The notes beneath the pieces are model-generated. The model was not told the DNA's origin. It did not search any database and saw nothing but the letters and a program-made list of their open reading frames with translations. The translations under genes were made by a program, and so were the position numbers. A stretch of 64,000 nucleotides of DNA from Henriciella sp. AS95 (GTDB taxonomy: Bacteria > Pseudomonadota > Alphaproteobacteria > Caulobacterales > Hyphomonadaceae): contig NZ_JBBMQM010000001.1 of NCBI RefSeq assembly GCF_038900055.1, positions 2,666,001-2,730,000 of the forward strand, read 5' to 3'. Below, in pieces: positions 17,436-26,100 of this stretch (positions are counted from its first letter, which is position 1; every line of letters begins with the position of its first letter).

Positions 17436-18532
17436 TCGAAGACGACAACCTGGCGGGCGACCGTGCCTTTATTGTCTTTCAAGTTCTGAAGGGCATCGGT
17501 GATGCCATCGATACCGATACGATCAGAAACGAGGTCATCGAGATGCAGTCGGCCCTGCTTGTAGAGCTCGATCAGGCGCGGGAAATCGATGCGGAAACGG
17601 TTCGATCCCATGATCGCTCCCTGCAAGCGCTTTTCGGTCACCATCAGTTCGATGCCCGGCACTTCAATGTTCACACCGGGCGGTATCATACCGATGATGG
17701 TGGACACACCGCGCGGACGCAGCATCAGATAGGACTGCTCGGCCGTGAGCTTCAGTCCAATACACTCGAAGGAATAGTGGACACCTCCGCCGGTCAGTTC
17801 TTTGACCTGTTCAACCGGATTACCATTCTTCGGATTGACGAAGTCGGTCGCCCCGAACGTCTTGGCCATTTTGAGCTTGTCGTCGGACAGATCGACCGCA
17901 ATGATCCGCGACGCGCCGGCAATCGCTGCGCCGTTTATCGTCGACAGGCCGACACCGCCACACCCAATAACCGCCACTGTCGACCCCGGTTCGACCTTGG
18001 CCGCATGGAACACCGATCCGACCCCGGTGATCACGCCGCAACCGATCAACGCCGCTCGGTCCATCGGCATCTCGGGGTCGATGGCGCAGAGCGTATTTTC
18101 ATGCACCAGGATCTGTTCGGCAAAGGATGAGAGGTTGAGAAACTGGTTGACCTTCTCTTTGCCGATCGCCAGGCGCGGCGCCTCCGTCGGTTCACGGTTG
18201 AACAGGGGGCGGTTCACCGTGTGGCAGACCGACATGTGTCCCGACAGGCAATATTCGCACGCCCCGCAGAAAGGCGAGAGGATCGAAACGACATGATCGC
18301 CCGGTTTTACCGCGCTCACCATGCTGCCGACTTGCTCAACGATGCCGGCGCTCTCATGGCCGAGGATGACCGGCGCCTCTATCGGGAAATCGCCATCCCA
18401 GAAATGAACGTCCGAATGACAGACACCGGCCGCCTTTACACGCACCAGAACCTCGCGTGGTCCGGGTTTTGAGACGGTAACGTCTTCTATCGACAGAGGC
18501 TTGTTCGCCTCCCGCATCACGGCAGCTCTCAT
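17432..18532 (-). CDS. Zinc-dependent alcohol dehydrogenase
   Basis: The protein is a zinc MDR alcohol dehydrogenase of about 366 residues. The catalytic zinc ligands are in AAGVCHSDVHFW and ILGHESAGIVE, the structural zinc cysteines in CGACEYCLSGHMSVC, and the NAD site is IGCGGVGLSTINGA. It resembles class III-like and acyl-alcohol dehydrogenases. The start is ATG 18532 after GGAGGAAACACC; an upstream in-frame start exists but lacks this signal and would add a non-conserved stretch. Substrate unknown. The 3' end shares its stop with the convergent hypothetical gene. Confidence 0.92.
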   Translation of the reverse strand: MRAAVMREANKPLSIEDVTVSKPGPREVLVRVKAAGVCHSDVHFWDGDFPIEAPVILGHESAGIVEQVGSMVSAVKPGDHVVSILSPFCGACEYCLSGHMSVCHTVNRPLFNREPTEAPRLAIGKEKVNQFLNLSSFAEQILVHENTLCAIDPEMPMDRAALIGCGVITGVGSVFHAAKVEPGSTVAVIGCGGVGLSTINGAAIAGASRIIAVDLSDDKLKMAKTFGATDFVNPKNGNPVEQVKELTGGGVHYSFECIGLKLTAEQSYLMLRPRGVSTIIGMIPPGVNIEVPGIELMVTEKRLQGAIMGSNRFRIDFPRLIELYKQGRLHLDDLVSDRIGIDGITDALQNLKDNKGTVARQVVVFD

Positions 18533-18693
18533 GGTGTTTCCTCCTGTTGTCTGAAGCGCTCTGATGGCGCTTGTTGGCCGTGACGTTTGCCCAAACCCCG
18601 CCCCTTGACCAGAGGAGTCGCAGGGGAAGGGTGACCCGCCGCGCAATCAGTGGTTAGATCGCCCGAGGGCGGCATGGCATCAGGAGGGTCTGC

Positions 18694-20739
18694 TTGGCAG
18701 GGGGCGTAGACGGTATCAGCCAGGACTGGTGGGACCGCTGGTGGGAAGACGACTGGAGCTGGGAGGGGCTGGCGAAGAAGCCGTGGGACGGTTGGGTGGT
18801 GCCCGAGCCGGGTGCAGAGCCGGTGCTGGATGAGGAATATAACGGGTTCAATCATCCCGATTTGAAATCGCGTTTCGGACCTGAAGCGCGGACAGCCACC
18901 CTTCAGGATTATTGGCGCGATCAGGAACAGTGCCTTGAGAAAGGGCCGGGCGGCGTCAGCTTCACTCGCCTGCACCTGCCCTTCGAATGGCAGGATGGCA
19001 CGCCGACAGGCAAAGCCGACTGGCCCTCAAATGCCTTGAATGCTCTGATAGAGAGTCGGCTGAATCAGGTCGCCGACCGCGCTTTCGAAGCGGAGACGTC
19101 ACTTCAAATCCTCTGGCGCGCCCAATTCCAGGGCGGTGTTTTCCTTCGGTTTCGTCCGAGCGAGCTTGACTTATACCCTCGCTCACGATCGGAACGCCCA
19201 CAACTCGCTATCCGTTGTGACACTTGTGCCTTTGCCGGTCCCGCCGGGTTCACCGAGGCCGCCTTTGCCGGTCACGCCTGGTTCAGCGAGGCCGCCTTTG
19301 CCGGTCACGCCTGGTTCAGCGAGGCCACCTTTGCCGGTCCCGCCTGGTTCGACAAGGCCGCCTTTGCCGGTCCCGCCTCGTTCGACAAGGCCGCCTTTGC
19401 CGGTCCCGCCGGGTTCACCGAGGCCGCCTTTGCCGGTCCCGCCTCGTTCGACAAGGCCGCCTTTGCCGGTCCCGCCTGGTTCAACAAGGCCGCCTTTGCC
19501 GGTCCCGCCTCGTTCAACAAGGCCGCCTTTGCCGGTCCCGCCTCGTTCGACAAGGCCGCCTTTGCCGGTCACGCCTGGTTCAGCGAGGCCGCCTTTGCCG
19601 GTCCCGCCTGGTTCACCGAGGCCGCCTTTGCCGGTCACGCCTGGTTCACCGGCAAAGGCACAAGTGTCACAACGGACCCTATCAAAGGGAATTTGCAGCT
19701 TGATCCGGCGGCTGCACCAAAAGCAGAAGAGTCACAGACAGGCCAACTCCATTTTCCGGAGCAGACAAGCTGGCTTGCCAAGCGATCTTTTCCGAATGCG
19801 TCTTTTAAGCAGGCTGTCTTTCTGGACAGAGCGCGGTTCGATAATCGCGACTTTCTCTCAGATACATCTTTCAAGAATGCGATCTTTCTGCGTGAAGCCG
19901 AGGTCCATGACAGCAAGCTGCACCGCGGCATCTCCTTTCGCGATACGCAGATGAAGTCAGGGCTGGAGCGAGGAAAAGCGGTTCCGGAAATTGAGCCACA
20001 ATTCCAGCACAGCTGGGACGCTGCGTTAGAGCGCCTTCATGGCGCCGAAAAACGCGCCGCCGAAATACGAGGTAAACCCGTTTTAGATTTCGAGACGTGG
20101 AAAAAGGACTTCACTCAAAAGCGGCGGACCGCTGAAGATGACTTCAGCACATCACCGCAGCACGAACAGTCCACCTATTTCGGGCGTCTGGAAGACTGTT
20201 ACCGCACGCTGAAACAGCTCATGGAAGACAAGCGCGACCGGGGACAGGAAGCGCACTTCTTCAAGCTTGAACTGAAAGCCAGACGCAATCGGCGCGACCG
20301 GCATGTCCCTTGGTGGGAACGGCAGGCGTCCGATGTCTATGGCGCGATTTCGGATTTCGGCACATCGATCTTCCGGCCTCTGGTCTGGCTGACCGGATCG
20401 GTCTTCGCCTTCGCTATCGCCTATTGGATAATGGGGACATGGTTTGCCTTCTCCCCCTCCTGGCAGGGCTGGGGCGATGCGCTGTCCTTCTCCTTCGGGC
20501 GCGTCCTGCCTTTCGGGCCATGGAGCGAACCGGATGCCTGCGGCCTGATGGGCCGCCTGCTGGACCTTTCACCACAGCCGGGCGCTGCGCCTTGCCCGCT
20601 TCAGGACGGGGCCGACTATACGATGCGGGGCGGCACACCCATCTGGGTGCGCTTGCTCGCATCCGTCCAGTCGCTCACCGCCATCATCCTGGTCTTCCTG
20701 TCCGGCCTTGCGGTGCGCCGGAAATTCCAGATCAACTGA
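18694..20739 (+). CDS. Pentapeptide-repeat protein with C-terminal two-helix membrane domain
   Basis: A 681-residue protein. The start is TTG 18694, supported by AGGAGGG 7 bases upstream. Residues 1-175 are Trp-rich and hydrophilic. Residues about 178-320 are thirteen copies of an 11-residue unit (AAFAGPAWFDK-like) with Phe every 5 or 6 positions, the Pentapeptide_3 pattern expected to form a right-handed beta-helix. Weaker pentapeptides follow (FKQAVFLDRARFDNRDFL). After a charged helix region, two membrane helices lie near 563-584 and 652-673, separated by a WGDALSFSFGRVLPFGPW loop. That layout recalls pentapeptide proteins fused to 2TM ion-channel domains, but no selectivity filter is visible. 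The array is flanked by a perfect inverted repeat. Confidence 0.88.
   Translation: MAGGVDGISQDWWDRWWEDDWSWEGLAKKPWDGWVVPEPGAEPVLDEEYNGFNHPDLKSRFGPEARTATLQDYWRDQEQCLEKGPGGVSFTRLHLPFEWQDGTPTGKADWPSNALNALIESRLNQVADRAFEAETSLQILWRAQFQGGVFLRFRPSELDLYPRSRSERPQLAIRCDTCAFAGPAGFTEAAFAGHAWFSEAAFAGHAWFSEATFAGPAWFDKAAFAGPASFDKAAFAGPAGFTEAAFAGPASFDKAAFAGPAWFNKAAFAGPASFNKAAFAGPASFDKAAFAGHAWFSEAAFAGPAWFTEAAFAGHAWFTGKGTSVTTDPIKGNLQLDPAAAPKAEESQTGQLHFPEQTSWLAKRSFPNASFKQAVFLDRARFDNRDFLSDTSFKNAIFLREAEVHDSKLHRGISFRDTQMKSGLERGKAVPEIEPQFQHSWDAALERLHGAEKRAAEIRGKPVLDFETWKKDFTQKRRTAEDDFSTSPQHEQSTYFGRLEDCYRTLKQLMEDKRDRGQEAHFFKLELKARRNRRDRHVPWWERQASDVYGAISDFGTSIFRPLVWLTGSVFAFAIAYWIMGTWFAFSPSWQGWGDALSFSFGRVLPFGPWSEPDACGLMGRLLDLSPQPGAAPCPLQDGADYTMRGGTPIWVRLLASVQSLTAIILVFLSGLAVRRKFQIN
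19211..19676. repeat. Perfect 29-bp inverted repeat flanking the coding minisatellite
   Basis: The 29 bases at 19211-19239 (beginning TCCGTTGTGACACTTGTG) are the exact reverse complement of 19648-19676 (ending CAAGTGTCACAACGGA). Identity stops abruptly on both sides. The enclosed 408 bases (19240-19647) are a whole number of codons, and both arms meet the segment at codon boundaries. The opposite strand of the segment is also open, so inversion would keep the gene's reading frame. The arms extend about 14 bases beyond the 33-bp repeat unit, so they are not a by-product of the array. Confidence 0.9.
19225..19653 (+). repeat. 33-bp tandem repeat (13 copies) coding the pentapeptide array
   Basis: Thirteen consecutive 33-base units, each encoding an 11-residue AAFAG[PH]A[WSG]F[DSTN][KE] repeat, lie in frame within the pentapeptide gene. 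Variation is confined to a few positions (CCC/CAC for Pro/His, TGG/TCG/GGG, GAC/AAC/AGC/ACC, AAG/GAG), so the copies are very young or kept alike by recombination. Five reading frames are open across the block. Copy number is likely to vary between strains. Confidence 0.93.
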
Positions 20740-20742
20740 GGC

Positions 20743-21669
20743 CTACTTCCCCACGCACCAGCGCATGATCGCCTTCTGGGCATGGAGGCGGTTTTCGGCT
20801 TCGTCGAAGACCAGGGAATTCGGGCCGTCGATCACTTCGCTATCGACCTCTTCGCCCCTGTGGGCCGGTAGGCAGTGCAGGAATTTCGCGCCGCCCTGAG
20901 CGAGATCCATCAGCTCTTCGGTGACGGCGTAGGGCTCGAGTTCTTCCAGACGCTCATCAGCGTCCACGTCGCCCATGGACACGAACGTATCTGCGATCAC
21001 GACATCAGCCCCTTCGACGGCATCCTCCGCGCTATCGAACAGTTCGATCCGCCCCTGCATCTCCCGCGCAAGCTCGACATCGTCATCATCCGGCGCGTAG
21101 CGGTCCGGCGTGCCGATCGCCAGAGAGAAGCCGAACTTCGGCGCGGCGTGAATGAAGGAGGAGCAGACATTGTTGCCATCGCCCACCCAGGCCAGCCGTG
21201 CCCCCTTCAGGTCCAGGCCATGCTCTTCCAGCGTCATCAGATCCGCCATGATCTGGCAGGGATGCGAGCGGTTGGTCAGGCCGTTGATCACGGGAACGGA
21301 TGCCGCATCGGCGAAGTCTTCGACGTCGGTGTGATCGTTCGCGCGGATCATGATCATGTCGACATAACGCGACAGGACCCGCGCTGTGTCACCAATGCTC
21401 TCGCCGCGCCCGAGCTGCATGTCATTGGCGTTGAGAACGATTGATGAGCCGCCGAGCTGACGAATGCCGACATCAAAGCTCGTGCGCGTGCGGGTGGAAG
21501 ACTTCTCGAAGATCATTGCCAGGATATGGCCGTCCAGTGGCGCTCCTTCGTCGATCTTGCCTTTCGGCCAGCCGGCACGGGCCCGCTTCATTGCGTGCGC
21601 TTCGTCCAGCATCGAGCGAAGCTCGCTTGCTTCAAGCTGCCAGAGATCGAGAAAATGCCGTATCGCCAT
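20743..21669 (-). CDS. argF: Ornithine carbamoyltransferase
   Basis: A 308-residue enzyme with the carbamoyl-phosphate site SSTRTRTSF (residues 57-65), HPCQ near residue 136, and the ornithine/catalytic block [13 protein letters not shown] near 268-280. It converts ornithine and carbamoyl phosphate to citrulline in arginine synthesis. The start ATG 21669 has AGGAGG upstream. argD lies about 12 kb away on the same strand. The gene converges with the pentapeptide gene with a 3-base gap. Confidence 0.96.
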   Translation of the reverse strand: MAIRHFLDLWQLEASELRSMLDEAHAMKRARAGWPKGKIDEGAPLDGHILAMIFEKSSTRTRTSFDVGIRQLGGSSIVLNANDMQLGRGESIGDTARVLSRYVDMIMIRANDHTDVEDFADAASVPVINGLTNRSHPCQIMADLMTLEEHGLDLKGARLAWVGDGNNVCSSFIHAAPKFGFSLAIGTPDRYAPDDDDVELAREMQGRIELFDSAEDAVEGADVVIADTFVSMGDVDADERLEELEPYAVTEELMDLAQGGAKFLHCLPAHRGEEVDSEVIDGPNSLVFDEAENRLHAQKAIMRWCVGK

Positions 21670-21803
21670 GGCCCGAATCCTCCTGTCCTCTCAGGAAAAC
21701 CAAACGGCGCGCATAATGGAAAATCGCCGCCATGCATAGACCACTGAATAAAAACAGTTCTGCGGGAACCAACAACACAACCGCGAGTTCTCTTCCATTC
21801 TGC

Positions 21804-21821
21804 CAACACAGCCATGTGTTG
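21804..21821. promoter_or_regulatory. Palindromic operator candidate upstream of bphO-bphP
   Basis: CAACACA (21804-21810), spacer GCCA, TGTGTTG (21815-21821) is a perfect inverted repeat. Seven bases downstream lies CATAAT (21828-21833), a plausible -10 element, so the palindrome would occupy the -35 zone of the bphO promoter. This is a typical operator position. The regulator is not identifiable, and the TGT-N12-ACA pattern of PpsR/CrtJ was not found here. Confidence 0.45.
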
Positions 21822-21892
21822 TGCGGGCATAATATCGATTGCCACAGGCTTCGGTCTGTCGCCGACAGGCTGAGGGAGCCACGCACATACAG

Positions 21893-22453
21893 ATGACCGG
21901 CCTAAGAGCGCGTCTGCGCACCGATACACGCAAACAGCACGAGCATATCGATTCCTTATACAGTCAGTACGATTTATCCACGCGGAGCGGCTTGGCGAGC
22001 CTCCTCCATGCCCACGCCATTGCCCTGTCCTGGTGTTATGACGCCATCCCGAACTCAATGATGATGTACCGGCGAGCCATATGTGAGCTGATCGGCGCGA
22101 TCGCGGCAGACCTTGCCCAGCTTGATCAACCGCCTGTCACACATTGGCCGACCTGTCCGGACACCCCAGCCCCTCATCCGCTCGGCATCGTCTATGTGGT
22201 TGCCGGCTCTCGTCTTGGCGGTCGAATGCTTGTTCGTCAGGTCGAGGCATCACCGGACAAGGCCGTTGCAGCAGCGACAGATTATTTTACCTGCAATACC
22301 GGCGATGAACTCTGGCGCAACGTATTGCTCGAACTGCGTAACTGGCATGGAAATGACCGGGAAAGCGACCGTATTATTACGGGCGCGCGCGAAACCTTTG
22401 AATGGTTTGCCATTGCACAAACTGAAACAGAAAAGGGCCGGGTTGCGGCATGA
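21893..22453 (+). CDS. bphO: Heme oxygenase (biliverdin-forming), phytochrome partner
   Basis: From ATG 21893 (MTGLRARLRTDTRKQHEHID) this is a 186-residue bacterial heme oxygenase. The HEHID segment carries the probable proximal heme His, and a GIVYVVAGSRLGGRMLVRQV block matches the Gly-rich distal helix region of BphO proteins. It cleaves heme to biliverdin, CO and iron. Its stop overlaps the start of bphP by 4 bases (ATGA), which fixes its role as chromophore supplier. An upstream in-frame start at 21839 would add 18 residues without conservation. Confidence 0.88.
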   Translation: MTGLRARLRTDTRKQHEHIDSLYSQYDLSTRSGLASLLHAHAIALSWCYDAIPNSMMMYRRAICELIGAIAADLAQLDQPPVTHWPTCPDTPAPHPLGIVYVVAGSRLGGRMLVRQVEASPDKAVAAATDYFTCNTGDELWRNVLLELRNWHGNDRESDRIITGARETFEWFAIAQTETEKGRVAA

Positions 22454-25020
22454 CGAACACGACAGTTTCGCCAGACACCAAGATCGACCTCTCCAATTGC
22501 GATCGCGAGCCAATTCATATTCTTGGCCATGTCCAGCAGTTCGGCTGCCTGATTGCCGTAAACTCCGATTGGATCATCTCCCATGCGTCGGACAATACGA
22601 GCGCATTCCTGGAGCTGAATGCGAAGGACATTATCGGCGATAGCCTGTCCGACATTTTCGACAGCGCAGCGCTTGGTCAGATACGGGCGCGCTTGCAGCA
22701 ACTCGACAGTCCGGACGCGGTAGAGCGCCTGTTTGGCCTGTCTCTGCTTCCGGGGAATGATCGCCGGTTCAACGCCGGTGTTCACCGCTCTGGCCCATAC
22801 GTCATCATAGAAATAGAGGCTGGCGGAGACGACAAGCGAACCGACTACACCTCCTATGTCCGCCCCATGATCGATCGCGTCCGACGCGCCCGGACAGTCG
22901 AGGAACTCTGCAAGATCGCAGCGCGGCAGATGAAGGCACTGACCGGTTTTGACCGCGTGATGGTCTATCGCTTTGCGGCCGACCAGTCTGGCGAAGTGAT
23001 CGCGGAAGCTGTCAGCCCAAACATCGATTCCTTTCTTGGCCTCCACTATCCAGCCAGCGATATTCCCCAGCAGGCGCGCGACCTTTATCGCCGCAACCTG
23101 CTGCGCATTATCTCCAATGTGAACGAGAAGGTTTCGCCCATCATTCCGGAACGGTCCCCGGATGGCGAACCACTGGACCTGTCCATGAGTGGCCTGCGCG
23201 CGGTTTCTCCGATCCACATTGAATATCTCAAGAATATGGGCGTCGAGGCGTCGCTTTCGGTGTCGATCCTGCGCCGCGAAAAACTGTGGGGGCTGTTTGC
23301 CTGCCACCATTATTCGCCGCGCGTACTGCCTTATGAAATTCGGTCGGCGGCCGAACTGTTTGCCCAGCTGTTCAGCTTCATCCTCGACCAGATTCTCACC
23401 GACTCCGCGAACGCCCAGTCGCAGCGCACGCAAGTGCTTCACGACCAGCTGATGTCGCAACTCGCCGGCGGGCGCTCCGTGAAGGAGCACTTCCCTGCTG
23501 TCGTCGATGCACTGTCATCCGTCATCGAGAACGATGGGGTTGCAGCCTGGGTGGACGGAGAGTTTCTGTCACTTGGCACGACACCGACGCGCGAAGAATT
23601 CATGGGCATCGTCCGGATGCTCCACACGACAGCCGGGGGCCGCGTCTTCGCGACCGATGAACTGGGCGAAGTGCACCCACCCGCCAGGGACTATCTTGAC
23701 CGCGCAGCAGGCCTTCTTGCCGTTCCAGTGTCGCGACGGCCTCGCGACTACATCGTGCTCTTTCGCCAGGAGATCAACAAGAGTGTGAAATGGGCGGGCA
23801 ATCCTGAAAAACCCGTCACGCTTGGCCCGAATGGACCGCGCCTCACGCCGCGCAAGAGCTTTGAGCTCTGGCAGGAAACCGTCCACGGACAAAGCGAACC
23901 ATGGACGAGTGCACAGGTCAGCGCAGCCGAACAGCTTCGCGTCACGCTGCTGGAAGTCGTGCTGCGCATGTCTGATGCAGCCCATCAGGACCGTATTCGC
24001 GCCAATGAGCGCCAGGAATTGCTGATTGCGGAACTCAATCACCGGGTCCGCAACATCCTCAACCTCATTCGCGGTGTCGTTGCTCAGAGCGCCAAGGATG
24101 CAGCTTCAGTCAGCGAACTCTCAACCGTGATCGGCGGTAGAATCCATGCGCTTGGCCGGGCCCACGATCAGCTGACGCAGGACAATTGGGCTCCGTCTTC
24201 ACTGTTTGGACTGATCCGCACTGAAGTCGACGCTTATCTCGGCAAGAAGGCTTCCCGCGTCCGCATTTCGGGCCCAGATGCCATGCTGACACCAACCGCT
24301 TTCAGCACAATGTCGCTCGTGATCCACGAGATGACGACGAACTCTGCCAAATATGGCGCCCTTGCCGATTCGCGTGGAGAGATAGCCATCACCACGCAGG
24401 AAGCTGACGATGGCAGCCTCGCGATTTCCTGGCGCGAGTCAGGCGGTCCCGCCGTTCAGGCACCAACCCGCAAGGGCTTTGGCACGACGATCATCGAAAA
24501 TTCCATTCCCCACGAACTGTCTGGCACAGCCGAAACGCGTTACGCGCTAACCGGGCTGGAAGCGGACTTCACGGTTCCGGCGAAGTTCGTCTCAAGCTTC
24601 AATGCCGCATCGTCGCCCACCCCTGAAGCGGCCAGCAAGCCGCCTGGCAAGCCAGCCGGCGGCATCGAAATGGGCAATGTGCTGATTGTGGAAGACAATA
24701 TGATCATCGCATTGGACGCCGAAGATCTCCTTCGTAACGCCGGTGCCGAAAGCGTGCTGGTGTCCAGTTCAGTCGAGGAAGCTCAACGCGAACTCGATTC
24801 GAATGACATCGCGTTCGCACTTCTCGACGTCAATCTCGGGAGCGAGACCAGCGAACCGATTGCAGCTGCGCTCAGCGAGAATGGAACGCCCTTTGTCTTC
24901 GCGACCGGCTATGGCGACTCCGCCGCCCTCGCCAGCAAATTTCCCGGCGCCCCTATTCTGCAGAAGCCATATGACGAGAACAGCCTGACGGACGCGATCG
25001 CAGCCGCACTAAAAGGCTAG
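22450..25020 (+). CDS. bphP: Bacteriophytochrome HWE-type histidine kinase with receiver domain
   Basis: An 856-residue red/far-red light sensor. The N-terminal biliverdin-binding cysteine is Cys17 in SNCDREPIHILGHVQQFG. The PAS domain is followed by a GAF domain with the chromophore motif YPASDIPQQAR (about residue 200), a PHY region (about 330-510), and an HWE/HisKA_2-type kinase. The kinase has phosphoacceptor His in AELNHRVRN (about 531), N-box HEMTTNSAKYG and WRESGGP. A C-terminal receiver (about 743-856) has Asp in LLDVNLG and Lys in LQKPYD. The kinase could phosphorylate its own receiver. No separate response regulator gene is adjacent. Confidence 0.96.
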   Translation: MTNTTVSPDTKIDLSNCDREPIHILGHVQQFGCLIAVNSDWIISHASDNTSAFLELNAKDIIGDSLSDIFDSAALGQIRARLQQLDSPDAVERLFGLSLLPGNDRRFNAGVHRSGPYVIIEIEAGGDDKRTDYTSYVRPMIDRVRRARTVEELCKIAARQMKALTGFDRVMVYRFAADQSGEVIAEAVSPNIDSFLGLHYPASDIPQQARDLYRRNLLRIISNVNEKVSPIIPERSPDGEPLDLSMSGLRAVSPIHIEYLKNMGVEASLSVSILRREKLWGLFACHHYSPRVLPYEIRSAAELFAQLFSFILDQILTDSANAQSQRTQVLHDQLMSQLAGGRSVKEHFPAVVDALSSVIENDGVAAWVDGEFLSLGTTPTREEFMGIVRMLHTTAGGRVFATDELGEVHPPARDYLDRAAGLLAVPVSRRPRDYIVLFRQEINKSVKWAGNPEKPVTLGPNGPRLTPRKSFELWQETVHGQSEPWTSAQVSAAEQLRVTLLEVVLRMSDAAHQDRIRANERQELLIAELNHRVRNILNLIRGVVAQSAKDAASVSELSTVIGGRIHALGRAHDQLTQDNWAPSSLFGLIRTEVDAYLGKKASRVRISGPDAMLTPTAFSTMSLVIHEMTTNSAKYGALADSRGEIAITTQEADDGSLAISWRESGGPAVQAPTRKGFGTTIIENSIPHELSGTAETRYALTGLEADFTVPAKFVSSFNAASSPTPEAASKPPGKPAGGIEMGNVLIVEDNMIIALDAEDLLRNAGAESVLVSSSVEEAQRELDSNDIAFALLDVNLGSETSEPIAAALSENGTPFVFATGYGDSAALASKFPGAPILQKPYDENSLTDAIAAALKG

Positions 25021-25074
25021 GCAGCCGGGTTTAGCCCGCTTGTCTCAAAGCTGTTCCTCTTTAAACATGTCTGC

Positions 25075-26100
25075 ATGATTGCCGTTCCCACTGCTGCTGC
25101 GCCAGCATCTTCCGATCCGCCAGCCGATGGCCCACTTCTGTTTGGGTGTGTGCTTGACGGTCATGGCGGCTGCTCGAATGTCGACTGGCAAACAGCGCAA
25201 CACTGGAAGCCCGCGGGCAATGAGCAAGCCCTTTGGTTGCATCTCGACCGTGTTTACGACGGTCTGGACGACTGGCTGGAAGACAGGCTCGACCTGAGTG
25301 AAGCGACGGCGGAGCTTCTGCTGTCGAACGAGACAAGGCCGCGTGCCTTCTGCGTCGGCGAAAGCCTTATCACCGTGCTACGCGGCATCAATTTCAATCC
25401 GGGCGCGGAACCGGAAGACATGATTGCGATGCAAATCTGGTGCGATGGGCAAAGGCTGATCACACTGCGCCGTCGCCGTCTGCAAACGCCTCGCGATATC
25501 CACGCTGAACTGATCGCAGGAAATGGCCCTTCTTCAATTGGCGACCTGTTCACCTGGCTGCTGGAGCAGATGGTGGCCAAGATGAGCCACGCCATCGTTG
25601 ATATGAACGACCATATCGATGCCATGGAAGATCAGAGCGAGGATGAGCGCGATACCGACGCCATGCTGACCAAGATCGCCGATATCCGGCGAAATTGTCT
25701 TGCGCTGAAACGCTATATGTCCCCGCAGCATGAAGCGCTTCAGCACATTCAGAAGAGCCCGCCATCCTGGCTCACAGAAGATAACCTCGCCGACATCCGC
25801 GAAACGGGTGAACGGCTCGCGCGCTATCTTGACGACCTCGATGTCTCGAAGGAAAGCGCCCTGGTCCTGCAGGATGACCTGAATAACCGCGCCGCTGCCA
25901 AGATGAACCAGACCATGTACATGCTCTCCATCGTTGCGGCGATCTTTCTTCCCCTCGGTTTCATCACCGGACTTCTCGGCATCAATGTCGGCGGCATGCC
26001 GGGTGTCGATTCCGGCTATGCATTCTGGCTCACCGTCGGCATGCTGGCCGTGATGATGGGACTTCAATTCTGGATATTCAGGAAACTCAAATGGCTTTGA
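25075..26100 (+). CDS. CorA/ZntB-like metal ion transporter
   Basis: A 341-residue CorA-superfamily protein. The large N-terminal cytoplasmic domain is followed by a long stalk helix (IRETGERLARYLDDLDVSKE) and two C-terminal membrane helices (MYMLSIVAAIFLPLGFITGL and YAFWLTVGMLAVMMGLQFWI). The signature loop is GINVGGMPG rather than GMN, which places it with ZntB-type transporters that move zinc with protons. It starts 54 bases after bphP, and its end overlaps the mscS start by 10 bases, so the four genes probably form one operon. Confidence 0.88.
   Translation: MIAVPTAAAPASSDPPADGPLLFGCVLDGHGGCSNVDWQTAQHWKPAGNEQALWLHLDRVYDGLDDWLEDRLDLSEATAELLLSNETRPRAFCVGESLITVLRGINFNPGAEPEDMIAMQIWCDGQRLITLRRRRLQTPRDIHAELIAGNGPSSIGDLFTWLLEQMVAKMSHAIVDMNDHIDAMEDQSEDERDTDAMLTKIADIRRNCLALKRYMSPQHEALQHIQKSPPSWLTEDNLADIRETGERLARYLDDLDVSKESALVLQDDLNNRAAAKMNQTMYMLSIVAAIFLPLGFITGLLGINVGGMPGVDSGYAFWLTVGMLAVMMGLQFWIFRKLKWL

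Noticed and set aside
19225-19653. Regular 33-bp repeats resembling a CRISPR array
   Set aside because: The units are directly adjacent without unique spacers, lie within a long coding frame, and no cas genes are present.
19136-19954. Long open frames on both strands across 19136-19954 in other frames (Pro-rich, Arg-rich and Gly-rich products)
   Set aside because: They arise because a stop-free 33-bp repeat is open in several frames. None has a ribosome binding site, and the TTG-18694 frame has the pentapeptide pattern. The Gly-rich minus frame is only of interest if the segment inverts.
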